This document shows positions 8,023 through 15,594 of a stretch of 23,004 bases of DNA, piece after piece. Position 1 is the stretch's first letter; every line of letters begins with the position of its first letter. Source of the DNA: Croceimicrobium sp965658275 (lineage in GTDB: Bacteria > Bacteroidota > Bacteroidia > Flavobacteriales > Schleiferiaceae); assembly GCA_965658275.1 (NCBI GenBank), contig CBFHRN010000034.1, forward strand, positions 1 through 23,004. Direction: 5' to 3'. The position numbers and the translations under genes were made by a program. Below the pieces are notes generated by a model, which saw only the letters and a program-made list of their open reading frames with translations, did no database searches and had not been told where the DNA came from.

Positions 8023-8313
8023 ATGGGCATTTTGATTAAACCAATCATCACCGAAAAGGCGACCGCGGACAGCGAAGAGATGAATCGCTTTGCATTTGAA
8101 GTTGCGGTAGATGCCAATAAGGTTGAAATCCGCAAGGCGGTGGAAGAGCTTTACGGTGTAAACGTAGAAAGTGTACGCACAATGGTAATGCCAGGTAAGC
8201 GCAAGTTCCGCTACACCAAAACTGGTATTAGCCGTGGAAACACTGGTAAGTATAAGAAAGCCATTGTGGAAGTTCGCAGTGGTGAAACTATTGACCTCTA
8301 TAGCGAAATTTAA
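8023..8313 (+). CDS. rplW: Large ribosomal subunit protein uL23
   Basis: 50S protein at the tunnel exit that docks trigger factor and the signal recognition particle. 96 residues, normal. It opens with the family hallmark IIKPIITEKAT-type segment (here LIKPIITEKAT, residues 4-14), followed by AFEVAVDANKVEIRKAVEELYGVNVESVRTM in which the Glu of VEELYGV corresponds to the chaperone-docking surface. Three bases separate it from rplD and two from rplB, so the three genes are tightly packed. Confidence 0.97.
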   Translation: MGILIKPIITEKATADSEEMNRFAFEVAVDANKVEIRKAVEELYGVNVESVRTMVMPGKRKFRYTKTGISRGNTGKYKKAIVEVRSGETIDLYSEI

Positions 8314-8315
8314 TT

Positions 8316-9140
8316 ATGGCTGTACGTAAATTAAATCCGGTTACTCCCGGACAGCGTTTTAAGGTTGTAGGTCAGTTTGAAACTGTAACCGCCAGCAAGC
8401 CTGAGAAGTCTCTTGTAAAAGGGAAGTCAAAGTCGGGCGGACGTAACAATACAGGTAAAATGACCATGCGTCAAATTGGCGGTGGTCACAAGAAGAAATA
8501 TCGTGTAATCGATTTCAAGCGTGATAAAGATGGTATACCTGCAACTGTAAAGTCCATCGAGTATGATCCTAACCGTTCAGCTCGTGTGGCTTTGTTGGTA
8601 TATGCAGACGGTGAGAAGCGCTACATCATTGCTCCTAATGGCTTACAAGTTGGTCAGAAGGTAATGAGTGGTTCTGAAGCTACTCCTGAAATTGGTAACA
8701 CTTTGTTCTTATCGGATATTCCATTAGGTACTGTGATTAGTGGTATTGAAATGCGTCCAGGTCAGGGAGCAATTATTGCTCGTTCTGCTGGTGCATTTGC
8801 GCAATTAGCAGCACGTGATGGTAAGTACGCGATTATCAAGTTACCTAGTGGTGAGACTCGTATGATTCTTATTACTTGTAAAGCTACCATCGGAGCGATT
8901 GGGAACTCTGATCACCAATTGGAGCGCAGCGGTAAAGCTGGTCGTAGCCGTTGGTTAGGTCGTCGTCCTCGCGTACGTGGTGTAGCTATGAACCCAGTGG
9001 ATCACCCCATGGGTGGTGGTGAAGGTCGCGCGAGCGGTGGTCATCCACGTTCACGTACTGGTGTTCCTGCTAAGGGTTACAAGACCCGTACTCCGAAGAA
9101 AGAGTCCAACAAGTATATCATTGAAAGACGTAAAAAGTAA
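8316..9140 (+). CDS. rplB: Large ribosomal subunit protein uL2
   Basis: Highly conserved 23S rRNA-binding protein needed for subunit joining and peptidyl transferase activity. 274 residues, as usual. Seen: RNNTGKMTMRQIGGGHKKKYR (about residues 43-63), the SH3-like core with YDPNRSARVALLVYADGEKRYI, and the C-terminal VAMNPVDHPMGGGEGR with H230, the position matching the functionally important His229 of E. coli. The tail GYKTRTPKKESNKYIIERRKK is the normal basic extension. Spaced 7 bases from rpsS. Confidence 0.98.
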   Translation: MAVRKLNPVTPGQRFKVVGQFETVTASKPEKSLVKGKSKSGGRNNTGKMTMRQIGGGHKKKYRVIDFKRDKDGIPATVKSIEYDPNRSARVALLVYADGEKRYIIAPNGLQVGQKVMSGSEATPEIGNTLFLSDIPLGTVISGIEMRPGQGAIIARSAGAFAQLAARDGKYAIIKLPSGETRMILITCKATIGAIGNSDHQLERSGKAGRSRWLGRRPRVRGVAMNPVDHPMGGGEGRASGGHPRSRTGVPAKGYKTRTPKKESNKYIIERRKK

Positions 9141-9147
9141 TTAAGCT

Positions 9148-9429
9148 ATGGCGAGATCATTAAAGAAAGGTCCTTTTATTCACCATAAGCTGGAAAAGCG
9201 TGTATTGGCGAATGTGGAAAGCGGAAAGAAGTCGGTTATTAAGACTTATTCTCGTGCATCCATGATTTTTCCTGAAGCGGTGGGGCAGACCATAGCAGTG
9301 CATAACGGTAGAACTTTTGTTCCTGTTTTCGTAACTGAGAACATGGTAGGGCACAAATTCGGTGAATTTGCTCTTACTCGTACTTTCCGTGGGCACGGTG
9401 GTAATAAAAAAGATAAAGGAAAGCGCTAA
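9148..9429 (+). CDS. rpsS: Small ribosomal subunit protein uS19
   Basis: 30S head protein that contacts 16S rRNA with uS13 and forms part of the subunit bridge B1a. 93 residues, normal. MARSLKKGPF at the start, TYSRASMIFPEAVGQTIAVHNGR in the middle and MVGHKFGEFALTRTFRGH near the end are hallmark segments. The order rplB-rpsS-rplV is the universal S10-cluster order. Confidence 0.98.
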   Translation: MARSLKKGPFIHHKLEKRVLANVESGKKSVIKTYSRASMIFPEAVGQTIAVHNGRTFVPVFVTENMVGHKFGEFALTRTFRGHGGNKKDKGKR

Positions 9430-9439
9430 GATTTAAGAT

Positions 9440-9871
9440 ATGGGATCTAGAAAAAGACTTAGAGCTGAAGCGAATAAAGTAGCGCGTGAAAACGTAGCGA
9501 GCGCTCAGTTGCGCAATTATCCAACAAGCCCTCGCAAAATGCGTTTGCTAGCGGATATGGTACGCGGTATGGACGTAGAAAAGGCCTTATTCTTATTGAA
9601 GAATAGTCCTAAGCATGCCAGTATTCCGATGGAGAAATTAATTCTTTCTGCAATCAATAACTGGGAGCAAAAGAATGAAGGAGCTCGTATCGAGGATGCA
9701 GCGCTTTATATTTCAGAAATTAAAGTTGATTCCGCGCGTATGTTGAAGCGTATTCAGCCGGCTCCTCAGGGTCGCGCTCATCGCATTCGCAAGCGTAGTA
9801 ATCACGTGACTGTAGTGGTAGATGCTCGTGCTGAGGAATCTACTGTAGAATCTAACGAAACAAACGAATAA
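9440..9871 (+). CDS. rplV: Large ribosomal subunit protein uL22, with extended ends
   Basis: Tunnel-lining 50S protein that touches all six domains of 23S rRNA. 143 residues compared with about 110 in E. coli: there is an N-terminal basic extension (roughly residues 1-20) before the core ASAQLRNYPTSPRKMRLLADMVRG, and a short acidic Ser/Glu-rich tail (about residues 129-143). The core hairpin region RMLKRIQPAPQGRAHRIRKRSNHVTVVV is intact. ATG at 9440 is the first start after the rpsS stop, so the N-terminal extension appears real; an internal start would remove conserved residues of Bacteroidota homologues. Confidence 0.96.
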   Translation: MGSRKRLRAEANKVARENVASAQLRNYPTSPRKMRLLADMVRGMDVEKALFLLKNSPKHASIPMEKLILSAINNWEQKNEGARIEDAALYISEIKVDSARMLKRIQPAPQGRAHRIRKRSNHVTVVVDARAEESTVESNETNE

Positions 9872-9875
9872 CCGC

Positions 9876-10595
9876 ATGGGACAGAAGACTAATCCAATAG
9901 GAAATCGATTAGGATTTATCCGCGGCTGGGACAGCAACTGGTATGGTGGTCGTGATTATGGCGACAAGATTGCGGAAGATGCCAAAATCCGTAATTACTT
10001 GTACGCTCGTCTTGCCAAAGCCAGTGTAAGTCGAATCATTATCGAACGTACTTTAAAACTAGTTACCGTAACTATTACTACCAGTCGTCCTGGTATTATC
10101 ATCGGTAAAGGTGGACAAGAGGTCGATAAGTTGAAAGAAGAGCTTAAAAAGCTCACTAATAAAGAAGTTCAGATTAACATCTTCGAGATCAAACGTCCTG
10201 AATTAGATGCCAAATTGGTTGCCGATTCTATCGCACGCCAAATTGAGGGACGTATCTCTTACCGTCGTGCTGTGAAAATGGCTATTGCAGCTTCGATGCG
10301 TATGGGTGCTGAAGGAATCAAGATCATGGTTTCTGGACGTCTAAATGGTGCGGAAATGGCACGTTCTGAAATGTATAAAGATGGACGTACTCCGTTACAC
10401 ACTTTCCGCGCCGATATTGATTATGCTTTATCTGAAGCCCATACAACTTATGGACGCTTGGGAATTAAAGTGTGGATCATGAAAGGCGAAGTATACGGTA
10501 AACGCGATCTAAGCAATCCATTCGGTGCTGCCAAGAAATCTGGTAGCCAGGGCGGAAACGCAGGTGGCGCACGTAACAGAAGAAAAAGAAAATAA
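9876..10595 (+). CDS. rpsC: Small ribosomal subunit protein uS3
   Basis: 30S protein at the mRNA entry tunnel with helicase-assisting basic residues. 239 residues, typical. The start MGQKTNPIGNRLGF is diagnostic; the type II KH domain shows the GKGG loop at residues 77-80; the C-terminal domain includes VSGRLNGAEMARSEMYKDGRTPLH and GVKVWI-like IKVWIMKGEVYGKR. A Gly/Asn/Arg/Lys-rich flexible tail follows (about residues 218-239). It begins 4 bases after the rplV stop and lies 26 bases before rplP. Confidence 0.98.
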   Translation: MGQKTNPIGNRLGFIRGWDSNWYGGRDYGDKIAEDAKIRNYLYARLAKASVSRIIIERTLKLVTVTITTSRPGIIIGKGGQEVDKLKEELKKLTNKEVQINIFEIKRPELDAKLVADSIARQIEGRISYRRAVKMAIAASMRMGAEGIKIMVSGRLNGAEMARSEMYKDGRTPLHTFRADIDYALSEAHTTYGRLGIKVWIMKGEVYGKRDLSNPFGAAKKSGSQGGNAGGARNRRKRK

Positions 10596-10621
10596 TAAGC
10601 GATAGCTTAAATTATTGAAAG

Positions 10622-11044
10622 ATGTTACAACCTAAAAAGACAAAACATAGAAAGCAGTTTAAAGGCCGTATGAAGGGTAATGCCCAACGCGGTGCTGAAA
10701 TGTCTTTCGGAAGTTTCGGTTTAAAAGCTATGGATTCAGTGTTTATCACTTCACGTCAGATTGAGGCCGCTCGTATTGCTGCGACGCGTTACATGAAGCG
10801 TGAAGGACAGCTTTGGATTCGCATTTTTCCCGATAAGCCTATTACCAAGAAACCAGCGGAAGTACGTATGGGTAAAGGTAAAGGTGCTTTAGATCATTGG
10901 GTAGCAGTTGTTCGTCCTGGACGTATTTTGTTCGAGTTGGACGGTGTTGACCAAGAGATTGCAAAAGAGGCTTTGCGCTTAGCAGCACAAAAGCTTCCTG
11001 TGAAATGTAAGTTTATCACCCGCCGGGATTATACCGGTGCCTAA
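10622..11044 (+). CDS. rplP: Large ribosomal subunit protein uL16
   Basis: Late-assembling 50S protein that positions the aminoacyl-tRNA and completes the peptidyl transferase centre. 140 residues, normal. It begins MLQPKKTKHRKQFKGRMKG; IRIFPDKPITKKPAEVRMGKGKGALDHWVAVV includes the conserved arginine hydroxylated in E. coli by RoxA (in EVRMGKGKG). Start is preceded by TTGAAAG, an A-rich leader with no Shine-Dalgarno. Confidence 0.98.
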   Translation: MLQPKKTKHRKQFKGRMKGNAQRGAEMSFGSFGLKAMDSVFITSRQIEAARIAATRYMKREGQLWIRIFPDKPITKKPAEVRMGKGKGALDHWVAVVRPGRILFELDGVDQEIAKEALRLAAQKLPVKCKFITRRDYTGA

Positions 11045-11057
11045 TTAGATTAGAAAG

Positions 11058-11243
11058 ATGAAGGCATCTGTTATCAAAGAAATGACTACGCAAGAAATTA
11101 GCGAGGCTATTTCAGAGGAAAAGATCAGCTACGACAAATTACGTATGGCTCATCACATTTCCCCATTGGAAAATCCCATGGAGTTGAAATTTAAAAGAAA
11201 GACGATCGCACGATTGGAAACTGAGCTCCGCGCTCGTTCCTAA
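11058..11243 (+). CDS. rpmC: Large ribosomal subunit protein uL29
   Basis: Small two-helix 50S protein near the tunnel exit beside uL23. 61 residues, as expected. Recognised from position between rplP and rpsQ and from the coiled two-helix pattern with the conserved end NPMELKFKRKTIARLETELR, equivalent to the family motif ending in KRNIARIKT. The start is preceded by TTAGAAAG (11050-11057), the same leader seen before rpsJ. Confidence 0.95.
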   Translation: MKASVIKEMTTQEISEAISEEKISYDKLRMAHHISPLENPMELKFKRKTIARLETELRARS

Positions 11244-11270
11244 TCAGGATCTTAATAAGATTTGTTTCAA

Positions 11271-11531
11271 ATGGAACACAAAAGAAACTTGCGTAAGGAA
11301 CGTGTCGGGATCGTAACCAGCAATAAGATGGATAAGTCCATCGTGGTTGCGGTTGAGAAAAAGCAAATGCACCCGATGTATGGTAAGTTTATTAAAACTA
11401 CCAAAAAGTTTCATGCTCACGATGAGACGAATGACTGTAATATTGGCGACACTGTTCGTATTATGGAAACTCGTCCTTTGAGCAAAACCAAGAACTGGAG
11501 ATTAGTAGAAATCATTGAAAGGGCTAAGTAA
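11271..11531 (+). CDS. rpsQ: Small ribosomal subunit protein uS17
   Basis: OB-fold primary binder of the 16S rRNA 5' domain. I place the start at ATG 11271, giving 86 residues beginning MEHKRNLRKERVG, which is how homologues start; an in-frame TTG at 11262 would add only Met-Phe-Gln and has nothing to recommend it. Seen: VGIVTSNKMDKSIVVAVEKK, KKFHAHDETNDCNIGDTVRIMETRPLSKTKNWRLVEIIERAK, the last stretch containing the GDTVRIMETRPLSK signature. Confidence 0.96.
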   Translation: MEHKRNLRKERVGIVTSNKMDKSIVVAVEKKQMHPMYGKFIKTTKKFHAHDETNDCNIGDTVRIMETRPLSKTKNWRLVEIIERAK

Positions 11532-11534
11532 GCG

Positions 11535-11903
11535 ATGGTACAACAAGAATCACGACTAAAAGTAGCGGATAACACTGGAGCCAAGGAAGTTTTAGTGATC
11601 CGCGTGTTAGGAGGTACTGGTCGCCGTTACGCTTCTGTTGGCGATAGAATTGTAGTGACCATTAAGGAATCTACACCTTCTGGTAACGCTAAGAAAGGAC
11701 AAGTGTCTAAGGCGGTAGTGGTACGTACCAAAAAGGAAGTGCGTCGCCCTGACGGATCTTACATCCGTTTCGATGACAATGCTTGCGTATTGTTAAACGC
11801 TCAGAACGAAATGCGCGGTACCCGTGTATTTGGTCCAGTTGCTCGTGAATTACGCGACAAACAGTACATGAAAATTGTATCACTAGCGCCAGAGGTGCTA
11901 TAA
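11535..11903 (+). CDS. rplN: Large ribosomal subunit protein uL14
   Basis: 50S interface protein that forms inter-subunit bridges and contacts uL19; it is also the docking site of the silencing factor RsfS. 122 residues, the invariant length. MVQQESRLKVADNTGAKEVLVIRVLGG, GQVSKAVVVRTKKEVRRPDGSYIRFDDNACVLL and RGTRVFGPVARELRDK are highly conserved. First gene of the spc cluster by E. coli naming, but only 3 bases from rpsQ, so the S10 and spc clusters are joined. Confidence 0.98.
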   Translation: MVQQESRLKVADNTGAKEVLVIRVLGGTGRRYASVGDRIVVTIKESTPSGNAKKGQVSKAVVVRTKKEVRRPDGSYIRFDDNACVLLNAQNEMRGTRVFGPVARELRDKQYMKIVSLAPEVL

Positions 11904-11907
11904 AGGA
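11902..11907 (+). promoter_or_regulatory. Shine-Dalgarno-like sequence before rplX
   Basis: AAAGGA begins inside the rplN stop codon and ends 6 bases before the rplX ATG. One of only four purine-rich sites of this kind in the block. Confidence 0.5.
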
Positions 11908-11913
11908 TTAACA

Positions 11914-12234
11914 ATGGCAAAGTTTCATATTAAAAAAGGAGACAAGGTAATCGTACTTTCCGGCGAAGACAAAGGCAAGGAAGGAACGGTTTTGGAAATG
12001 CTTCCCAAGAAAGGTAAAGCTATTGTTGAAGGAATTAACGTAGTGAAGAAACATCAAAAGCCTAGTGCGACTAATCCACAGGGTGGAATCGAAGAGACTG
12101 AGGCTCCAATTTATGTTTCTAAATTAATGTTAGTGGATCCTAGCACTGGCAAGCCCACTCGCATTGGTCGTAAGGCTGATGAAAATGGGAATTTGGTTCG
12201 ATACTCAAAGAAAACTCAAGAGATTATTAAGTAA
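11914..12234 (+). CDS. rplX: Large ribosomal subunit protein uL24
   Basis: Assembly-initiating 50S protein near the tunnel exit. 106 residues, normal. The KOW motif is clear in KKGDKVIVLSGEDKGKEGTVLEMLPKKGKAIVEGINVVKKH (about residues 7-47). The TAA stop overlaps the rplE ATG (TAATG), so translation of the pair is probably coupled; both proteins assemble on 23S/5S rRNA early. Confidence 0.97.
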   Translation: MAKFHIKKGDKVIVLSGEDKGKEGTVLEMLPKKGKAIVEGINVVKKHQKPSATNPQGGIEETEAPIYVSKLMLVDPSTGKPTRIGRKADENGNLVRYSKKTQEIIK

Positions 12235-12782
12235 TGGACTTTTCTACCAAATTAAAGGACAAATACCAAGAGCAAATCATTGCGGCTTTGACGGAAGAAT
12301 TCGGTTATAAAAACCGAATGGAAGTTCCTCGTCTGCAAAAGATTGTTATCTCTCAAGGTGTTGGCGATGCTACAGGTGACAAGAAACTTGTAGATCAAGC
12401 TGTAGAGCAAATGACTTCTATTGCTGGGCAGAAAGCAGTAGTTACTTACTCGAAGAAAGATATCTCGAACTTCAAACTCCGTAAAGGAATGCCAATTGGT
12501 GCGAAGGTTACTTTGCGTGGCAACCAGATGTTTGAATTCTTAGAGCGTTTATTATGGTCGGCATTACCACGTATCCGTGACTTTAGCGGAATTAAAAACA
12601 ATGGTTTTGATGGTCGCGGTAACTACACTCTAGGTATCACCGAGCAGATTATTTTCCCAGAGATTGATATTGATAAAGTGAATCGCATTACTGGTATGGA
12701 CATCACATTTGTGACTACCGCTGATACCGATAAAGAAGCATTCGCGTTGTTAAAACATTTTGGACTACCCTTCAAAAAATAG
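12234..12782 (+). CDS. rplE: Large ribosomal subunit protein uL5
   Basis: Binds 5S rRNA and contacts the P-site tRNA elbow. 182 residues, normal. Recognised from the N-terminal LKDKYQEQIIAALTEEFGYKN, the central VTYSKKDISNFKLRKGMPIGAKVTLRG, and the FDGRGNYTLGITEQIIFPEID segment near residue 127-147. Starts within the rplX stop codon and ends 3 bases before rpsN. Confidence 0.98.
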   Translation: MDFSTKLKDKYQEQIIAALTEEFGYKNRMEVPRLQKIVISQGVGDATGDKKLVDQAVEQMTSIAGQKAVVTYSKKDISNFKLRKGMPIGAKVTLRGNQMFEFLERLLWSALPRIRDFSGIKNNGFDGRGNYTLGITEQIIFPEIDIDKVNRITGMDITFVTTADTDKEAFALLKHFGLPFKK

Positions 12783-12785
12783 ATT

Positions 12786-13055
12786 ATGGCTAAAGAATCA
12801 ATGAAAGCGCGCGAGCGCAAACGTGAAAAAATGGTAGCCAAGTACGCGGAGAAGCGTGCTGCCTTAAAGGAGGCAGGTGACTACGAAGCTTTGCAAAAGC
12901 TTCCTAAGAATGCTTCTCCTGTGCGTATGCACAACCGTTGTAAATTGACTGGACGCCCACGTGGTTATATGCGTCAATTTGGTGTATCGAGGGTAACCTT
13001 TAGAGAAATGGCCAATGCGGGATTGATCCCAGGTGTTAAAAAAGCCAGTTGGTAA
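12786..13055 (+). CDS. rpsN: Small ribosomal subunit protein uS14, zinc-free long form
   Basis: 30S head protein. 89 residues, the length of the zinc-independent (C-) type rather than the 61-residue zinc-binding form. Only one Cys (C52, in NRCKLTGRPRGY) remains where zinc forms have four, so metal binding is not possible. The C-terminal FGVSRVTFREMANAGLIPGVKKASW is the conserved rRNA-binding part. MAKESMKARERKRE at the start is the usual basic helix. Confidence 0.97.
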   Translation: MAKESMKARERKREKMVAKYAEKRAALKEAGDYEALQKLPKNASPVRMHNRCKLTGRPRGYMRQFGVSRVTFREMANAGLIPGVKKASW

Positions 13056-13067
13056 ATTAGATTAGCG

Positions 13068-13466
13068 ATGATTACAGATCCAATTGCAGATTATTTGAAT
13101 CGGGTTCGTAACGCCATCATGGCGGGACACAAAATCGTAGAAATCCCAGCTTCAAACCTGAAGACGGAGATTACCCGAATTCTACAAGATCAAGGTTTTA
13201 TCTTAAACCATAAGGTTGAGGATAATGGTCCTCAGGGAACCATCAAGATTGCCTTGAAGTATGATAAAATTACCAACGAGCCTGCTATCCGCTCCTTAAA
13301 GCGTGTCAGTAAGCCAGGTTTGCGTACCTACCGCGGTAGTGCCGAGTTACCTCGCGTTATCAATGGTTTAGGTGTCGCAATCGTGTCTACTTCCAAAGGA
13401 GTGATGACCGATAAGCAAGCCCGTAAAGAAAATGTAGGTGGCGAAGTACTTTGCTACGTATACTAA
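13068..13466 (+). CDS. rpsH: Small ribosomal subunit protein uS8
   Basis: Core binder of the 16S rRNA central domain, and in E. coli the translational repressor of the spc operon. 132 residues. MITDPIADYLNRVRNAIMAGH at the start, KRVSKPGLRTYRGSAELPRVINGLGVAIVSTSKGVMTD towards the end, with the STSKGVMTD signature intact. I see no obvious copy of the 16S helix-21-like target at the rplX-rplE junction (an overlap of one base), so that feedback loop is unlikely at that place. Confidence 0.98.
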   Translation: MITDPIADYLNRVRNAIMAGHKIVEIPASNLKTEITRILQDQGFILNHKVEDNGPQGTIKIALKYDKITNEPAIRSLKRVSKPGLRTYRGSAELPRVINGLGVAIVSTSKGVMTDKQARKENVGGEVLCYVY

Positions 13467-13476
13467 AAATTAGAAG

Positions 13477-14028
13477 ATGTCACGAGTAGGAAATTCCCCC
13501 ATTACTATCCCAGCTGGCGTTGAAGTAAAATTCAATGACGGTGTGGTTACCGTGAAGGGTAAATTAGGTGAGCTACAACAAAGCATTTCTGAGAATATCA
13601 ACATAGAGGTTGAAGGTTCTGAAATTAGAGTAGTTCGCAATAACGAAGAGAAGCAAACCCGCGCCGACCACGGATTGTATCGTTCATTGATCAATAACAT
13701 GGTGCAAGGTGTTTCTACTGGCTTTGAGAAAAAATTAGAGTTAGTAGGGGTAGGATATCGTGCTTCAAATCAGGGTCAGCGCCTTGACTTATCTTTAGGT
13801 TATTCGCACAATATTGTGATCGAGTTACCTCAAGAGATTCAGATAAATACAGTATCTGAAAAAGGTAAAAACCCAATTGTCGAGTTAAAGAGTCATGATA
13901 AGCAGCTTTTAGGAATGGTTGCGGCTAAGATTCGTTCTTTCCGCAAGCCCGAGCCTTACAAAGGTAAAGGTGTTCGCTATGTAGGCGAATACATCCGTAG
14001 AAAAGCCGGTAAAACTGCTAGCAAATAA
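13477..14028 (+). CDS. rplF: Large ribosomal subunit protein uL6
   Basis: Two-domain 50S protein at the base of the GTPase centre, near the sarcin-ricin loop. 183 residues, normal. MSRVGNSPITIPAGVEVK at the start; the C-terminal signature EPYKGKGVRYVGEYIRRKAGK (about residues 158-178) is the family's most conserved stretch. Its ATG is preceded by TTAGAAG (13470-13476), the recurrent leader. Confidence 0.98.
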   Translation: MSRVGNSPITIPAGVEVKFNDGVVTVKGKLGELQQSISENINIEVEGSEIRVVRNNEEKQTRADHGLYRSLINNMVQGVSTGFEKKLELVGVGYRASNQGQRLDLSLGYSHNIVIELPQEIQINTVSEKGKNPIVELKSHDKQLLGMVAAKIRSFRKPEPYKGKGVRYVGEYIRRKAGKTASK

Positions 14029-14035
14029 TTAAGAG

Positions 14036-14389
14036 ATGGCACTTACTAAAACGCAAAGAAGAACTAGAATTCGTGGTAGAATTCGCAAGAAAGTTAACGG
14101 TGACGCTCAGATTCCTCGTCTTTCTATTTTCCGTTCCAACAAAGAGATTTACGCTCAGTTAATTGATGACGTTAGCGGAAAGACTTTAGCAGCTGCATCC
14201 TCTATGGATAAGGTGATTGCAAAGGAAGGAACCAAAACCGATGTAGCTAAAGCAGTTGGTGTGGCCTTAGCTAAAAAAGCCGGTGATGCTGGTGTTGAAC
14301 AATGCGCTTTCGATCGCGGTGGTTATTTATACCATGGTCGTGTTAAGGCTTTAGCCGAAGGTGCACGTGAAGGTGGTTTAAAATTTTAA
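14036..14389 (+). CDS. rplR: Large ribosomal subunit protein uL18
   Basis: 5S rRNA-binding protein that works with uL5 to install 5S rRNA in the 50S subunit. 117 residues, normal. Family features: basic N-terminus with RTRIRGRIRKKVNG, then PRLSIFRSNKEIYAQLIDDVSGKTLAAASS, and the C-terminal FDRGGYLYHGRVKALAEGAREGGLKF. The stop codon overlaps the purine-rich site that precedes rpsE. Confidence 0.98.
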   Translation: MALTKTQRRTRIRGRIRKKVNGDAQIPRLSIFRSNKEIYAQLIDDVSGKTLAAASSMDKVIAKEGTKTDVAKAVGVALAKKAGDAGVEQCAFDRGGYLYHGRVKALAEGAREGGLKF

Positions 14390-14394
14390 GGAAG
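14388..14394 (+). promoter_or_regulatory. Shine-Dalgarno-like sequence before rpsE
   Basis: AAGGAAG begins in the rplR stop codon and ends 4 bases before the rpsE ATG. Third of four such sites in the block. Confidence 0.45.
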
Positions 14395-14398
14395 CCTT

Positions 14399-14923
14399 AT
14401 GATTAAAGGACATAAAAATATTCAACGAGTAAAGCCTAGTGGCTTGGAATTAACCGACCGTGTAGTAGGTATCCAGCGTGTAACTAAGGTAACTAAAGGT
14501 GGTCGTACCTTCGGATTTTCTGCAATCGTTGTTGTAGGAGATGAGAAAGGTGTTGCTGGCTATGGATTAGGAAAAAGTAAAGAGGTTTCTGAAGCGATTC
14601 AGAAAGGTATCGAAGATGCCAAGAAAAACTTAGTTCGTATTCCTTTAGTTAAAAACACGATTCCACATGAGCAAAACGGTAAATTTGGTGGTGCGCGCGT
14701 TTTCTTACGTCCTGCTTCAAATGGTACCGGAGTAATTGCAGGTGGTGCGATGCGTGCAGTATTGGAAAGCTGCGGTGTACACGATGTATTAGCAAAGTCA
14801 AAAGGTTCTTCGAATCCTCACAACGTGGTTAAAGCAACTTTTGATGCTTTACTATCCCTGCGTGATGCTGGAACTATTGCTAAAACTCGCGGTATTACCG
14901 TTGACAAAGTATTTAACGGTTAA
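14399..14923 (+). CDS. rpsE: Small ribosomal subunit protein uS5
   Basis: 30S protein that helps form the mRNA entry site and affects decoding accuracy. 174 residues, normal. The double-stranded-RNA-binding-like N-terminal domain shows VTKVTKGGRTFGFSAIVVVGDEKGVAGYGLGKSKEVSEAIQKG (about residues 29-71); the C-terminal domain contains LRPASNGTGVIAGGAMRAVLESCGVHDVLAKSKGSSNPHNVVKA. No truncation or altered motif. Confidence 0.98.
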   Translation: MIKGHKNIQRVKPSGLELTDRVVGIQRVTKVTKGGRTFGFSAIVVVGDEKGVAGYGLGKSKEVSEAIQKGIEDAKKNLVRIPLVKNTIPHEQNGKFGGARVFLRPASNGTGVIAGGAMRAVLESCGVHDVLAKSKGSSNPHNVVKATFDALLSLRDAGTIAKTRGITVDKVFNG

Positions 14924-14933
14924 GATTTGATTC

Positions 14934-15116
14934 ATGTCTAAGATTAGAGTTAAACAAGTTCGCAGTAAAATCAACCGTCCTGAAGATCAGAAGCGTACCC
15001 TCGCTGCTTTAGGTTTGCGTAAAATGAATCAAGTGGTAGAGCATGAGGCGACTCCACAGATTCTTGGTATGGTGCGTAAGGTTGCGCACTTACTTGAAGT
15101 TGAAGAATTGAACTAA
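14934..15116 (+). CDS. rpmD: Large ribosomal subunit protein uL30
   Basis: Small 50S protein, 60 residues, the usual length of the short bacterial form. The pattern KIRVKQVRSKINRPEDQKRTLAALGLRKMNQVVEHEATPQILGMVRKVAHLLEVEE is a full match to the family, with the LGLRKMNQ-type segment in the middle. Lies between rpsE and rplO as in most bacteria. Confidence 0.97.
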   Translation: MSKIRVKQVRSKINRPEDQKRTLAALGLRKMNQVVEHEATPQILGMVRKVAHLLEVEELN

Positions 15117-15136
15117 GCAATTTTAGAATAATAAAG

Positions 15137-15586
15137 ATGAGCTTAAACAATCTTAAACCAGCTGACGGGTCAGTAAAAAGCACTAAGCGTATAGCACGCG
15201 GTGAAGGATCTGGTCATGGTGGTACCTCTACTCGCGGTCACAAAGGTGCCAAGTCGCGTAGTGGTTACAAGTCGAAAATCGGTTTCGAAGGTGGTCAAAT
15301 GCCTTTACAACGTCGTGTTCCAAAATTTGGTTTCACGAACCCAAACCGTGTAGAGTACAATGGTATTAACTTAGATGCTATCCAAACTTTAGCTGATAAT
15401 GGTAAAGTGAAGGATACAGTAGCTATGCAGGATCTTATTGATAACGGTCTTGTTGCTAAAAAGGATCTAGTGAAGATTTTAGGTCGCGGTGAGTTAAAAG
15501 TAAAATTGACTATTGAAGCACATGCCTTCTCAGCTTCTGCTAAAGCAGCAATCGAAGCTCAAGGTGGCGAGGCTAAAACGCTATAA
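15137..15586 (+). CDS. rplO: Large ribosomal subunit protein uL15
   Basis: Late-assembly 50S protein with a long Gly/Arg-rich N-terminal extension that threads into 23S rRNA. 149 residues, normal. Seen: LNNLKPADGSVKSTKRIARGEGSGHGGTSTRGHKGAKSRSG (about residues 3-43), GFEGGQMPLQRRVPKFGF, and the C-terminal KILGRGELKVKLTIEAHAFSASAKAAIEAQGG. Followed by secY after 8 bases. Confidence 0.98.
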   Translation: MSLNNLKPADGSVKSTKRIARGEGSGHGGTSTRGHKGAKSRSGYKSKIGFEGGQMPLQRRVPKFGFTNPNRVEYNGINLDAIQTLADNGKVKDTVAMQDLIDNGLVAKKDLVKILGRGELKVKLTIEAHAFSASAKAAIEAQGGEAKTL

Positions 15587-15594
15587 TTAGAATC

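Noticed and set aside
11262..11270. TTG at 11262 as start of uS17
   Set aside because: It would add three residues that homologues lack; the ATG at 11271 gives the expected N-terminus.
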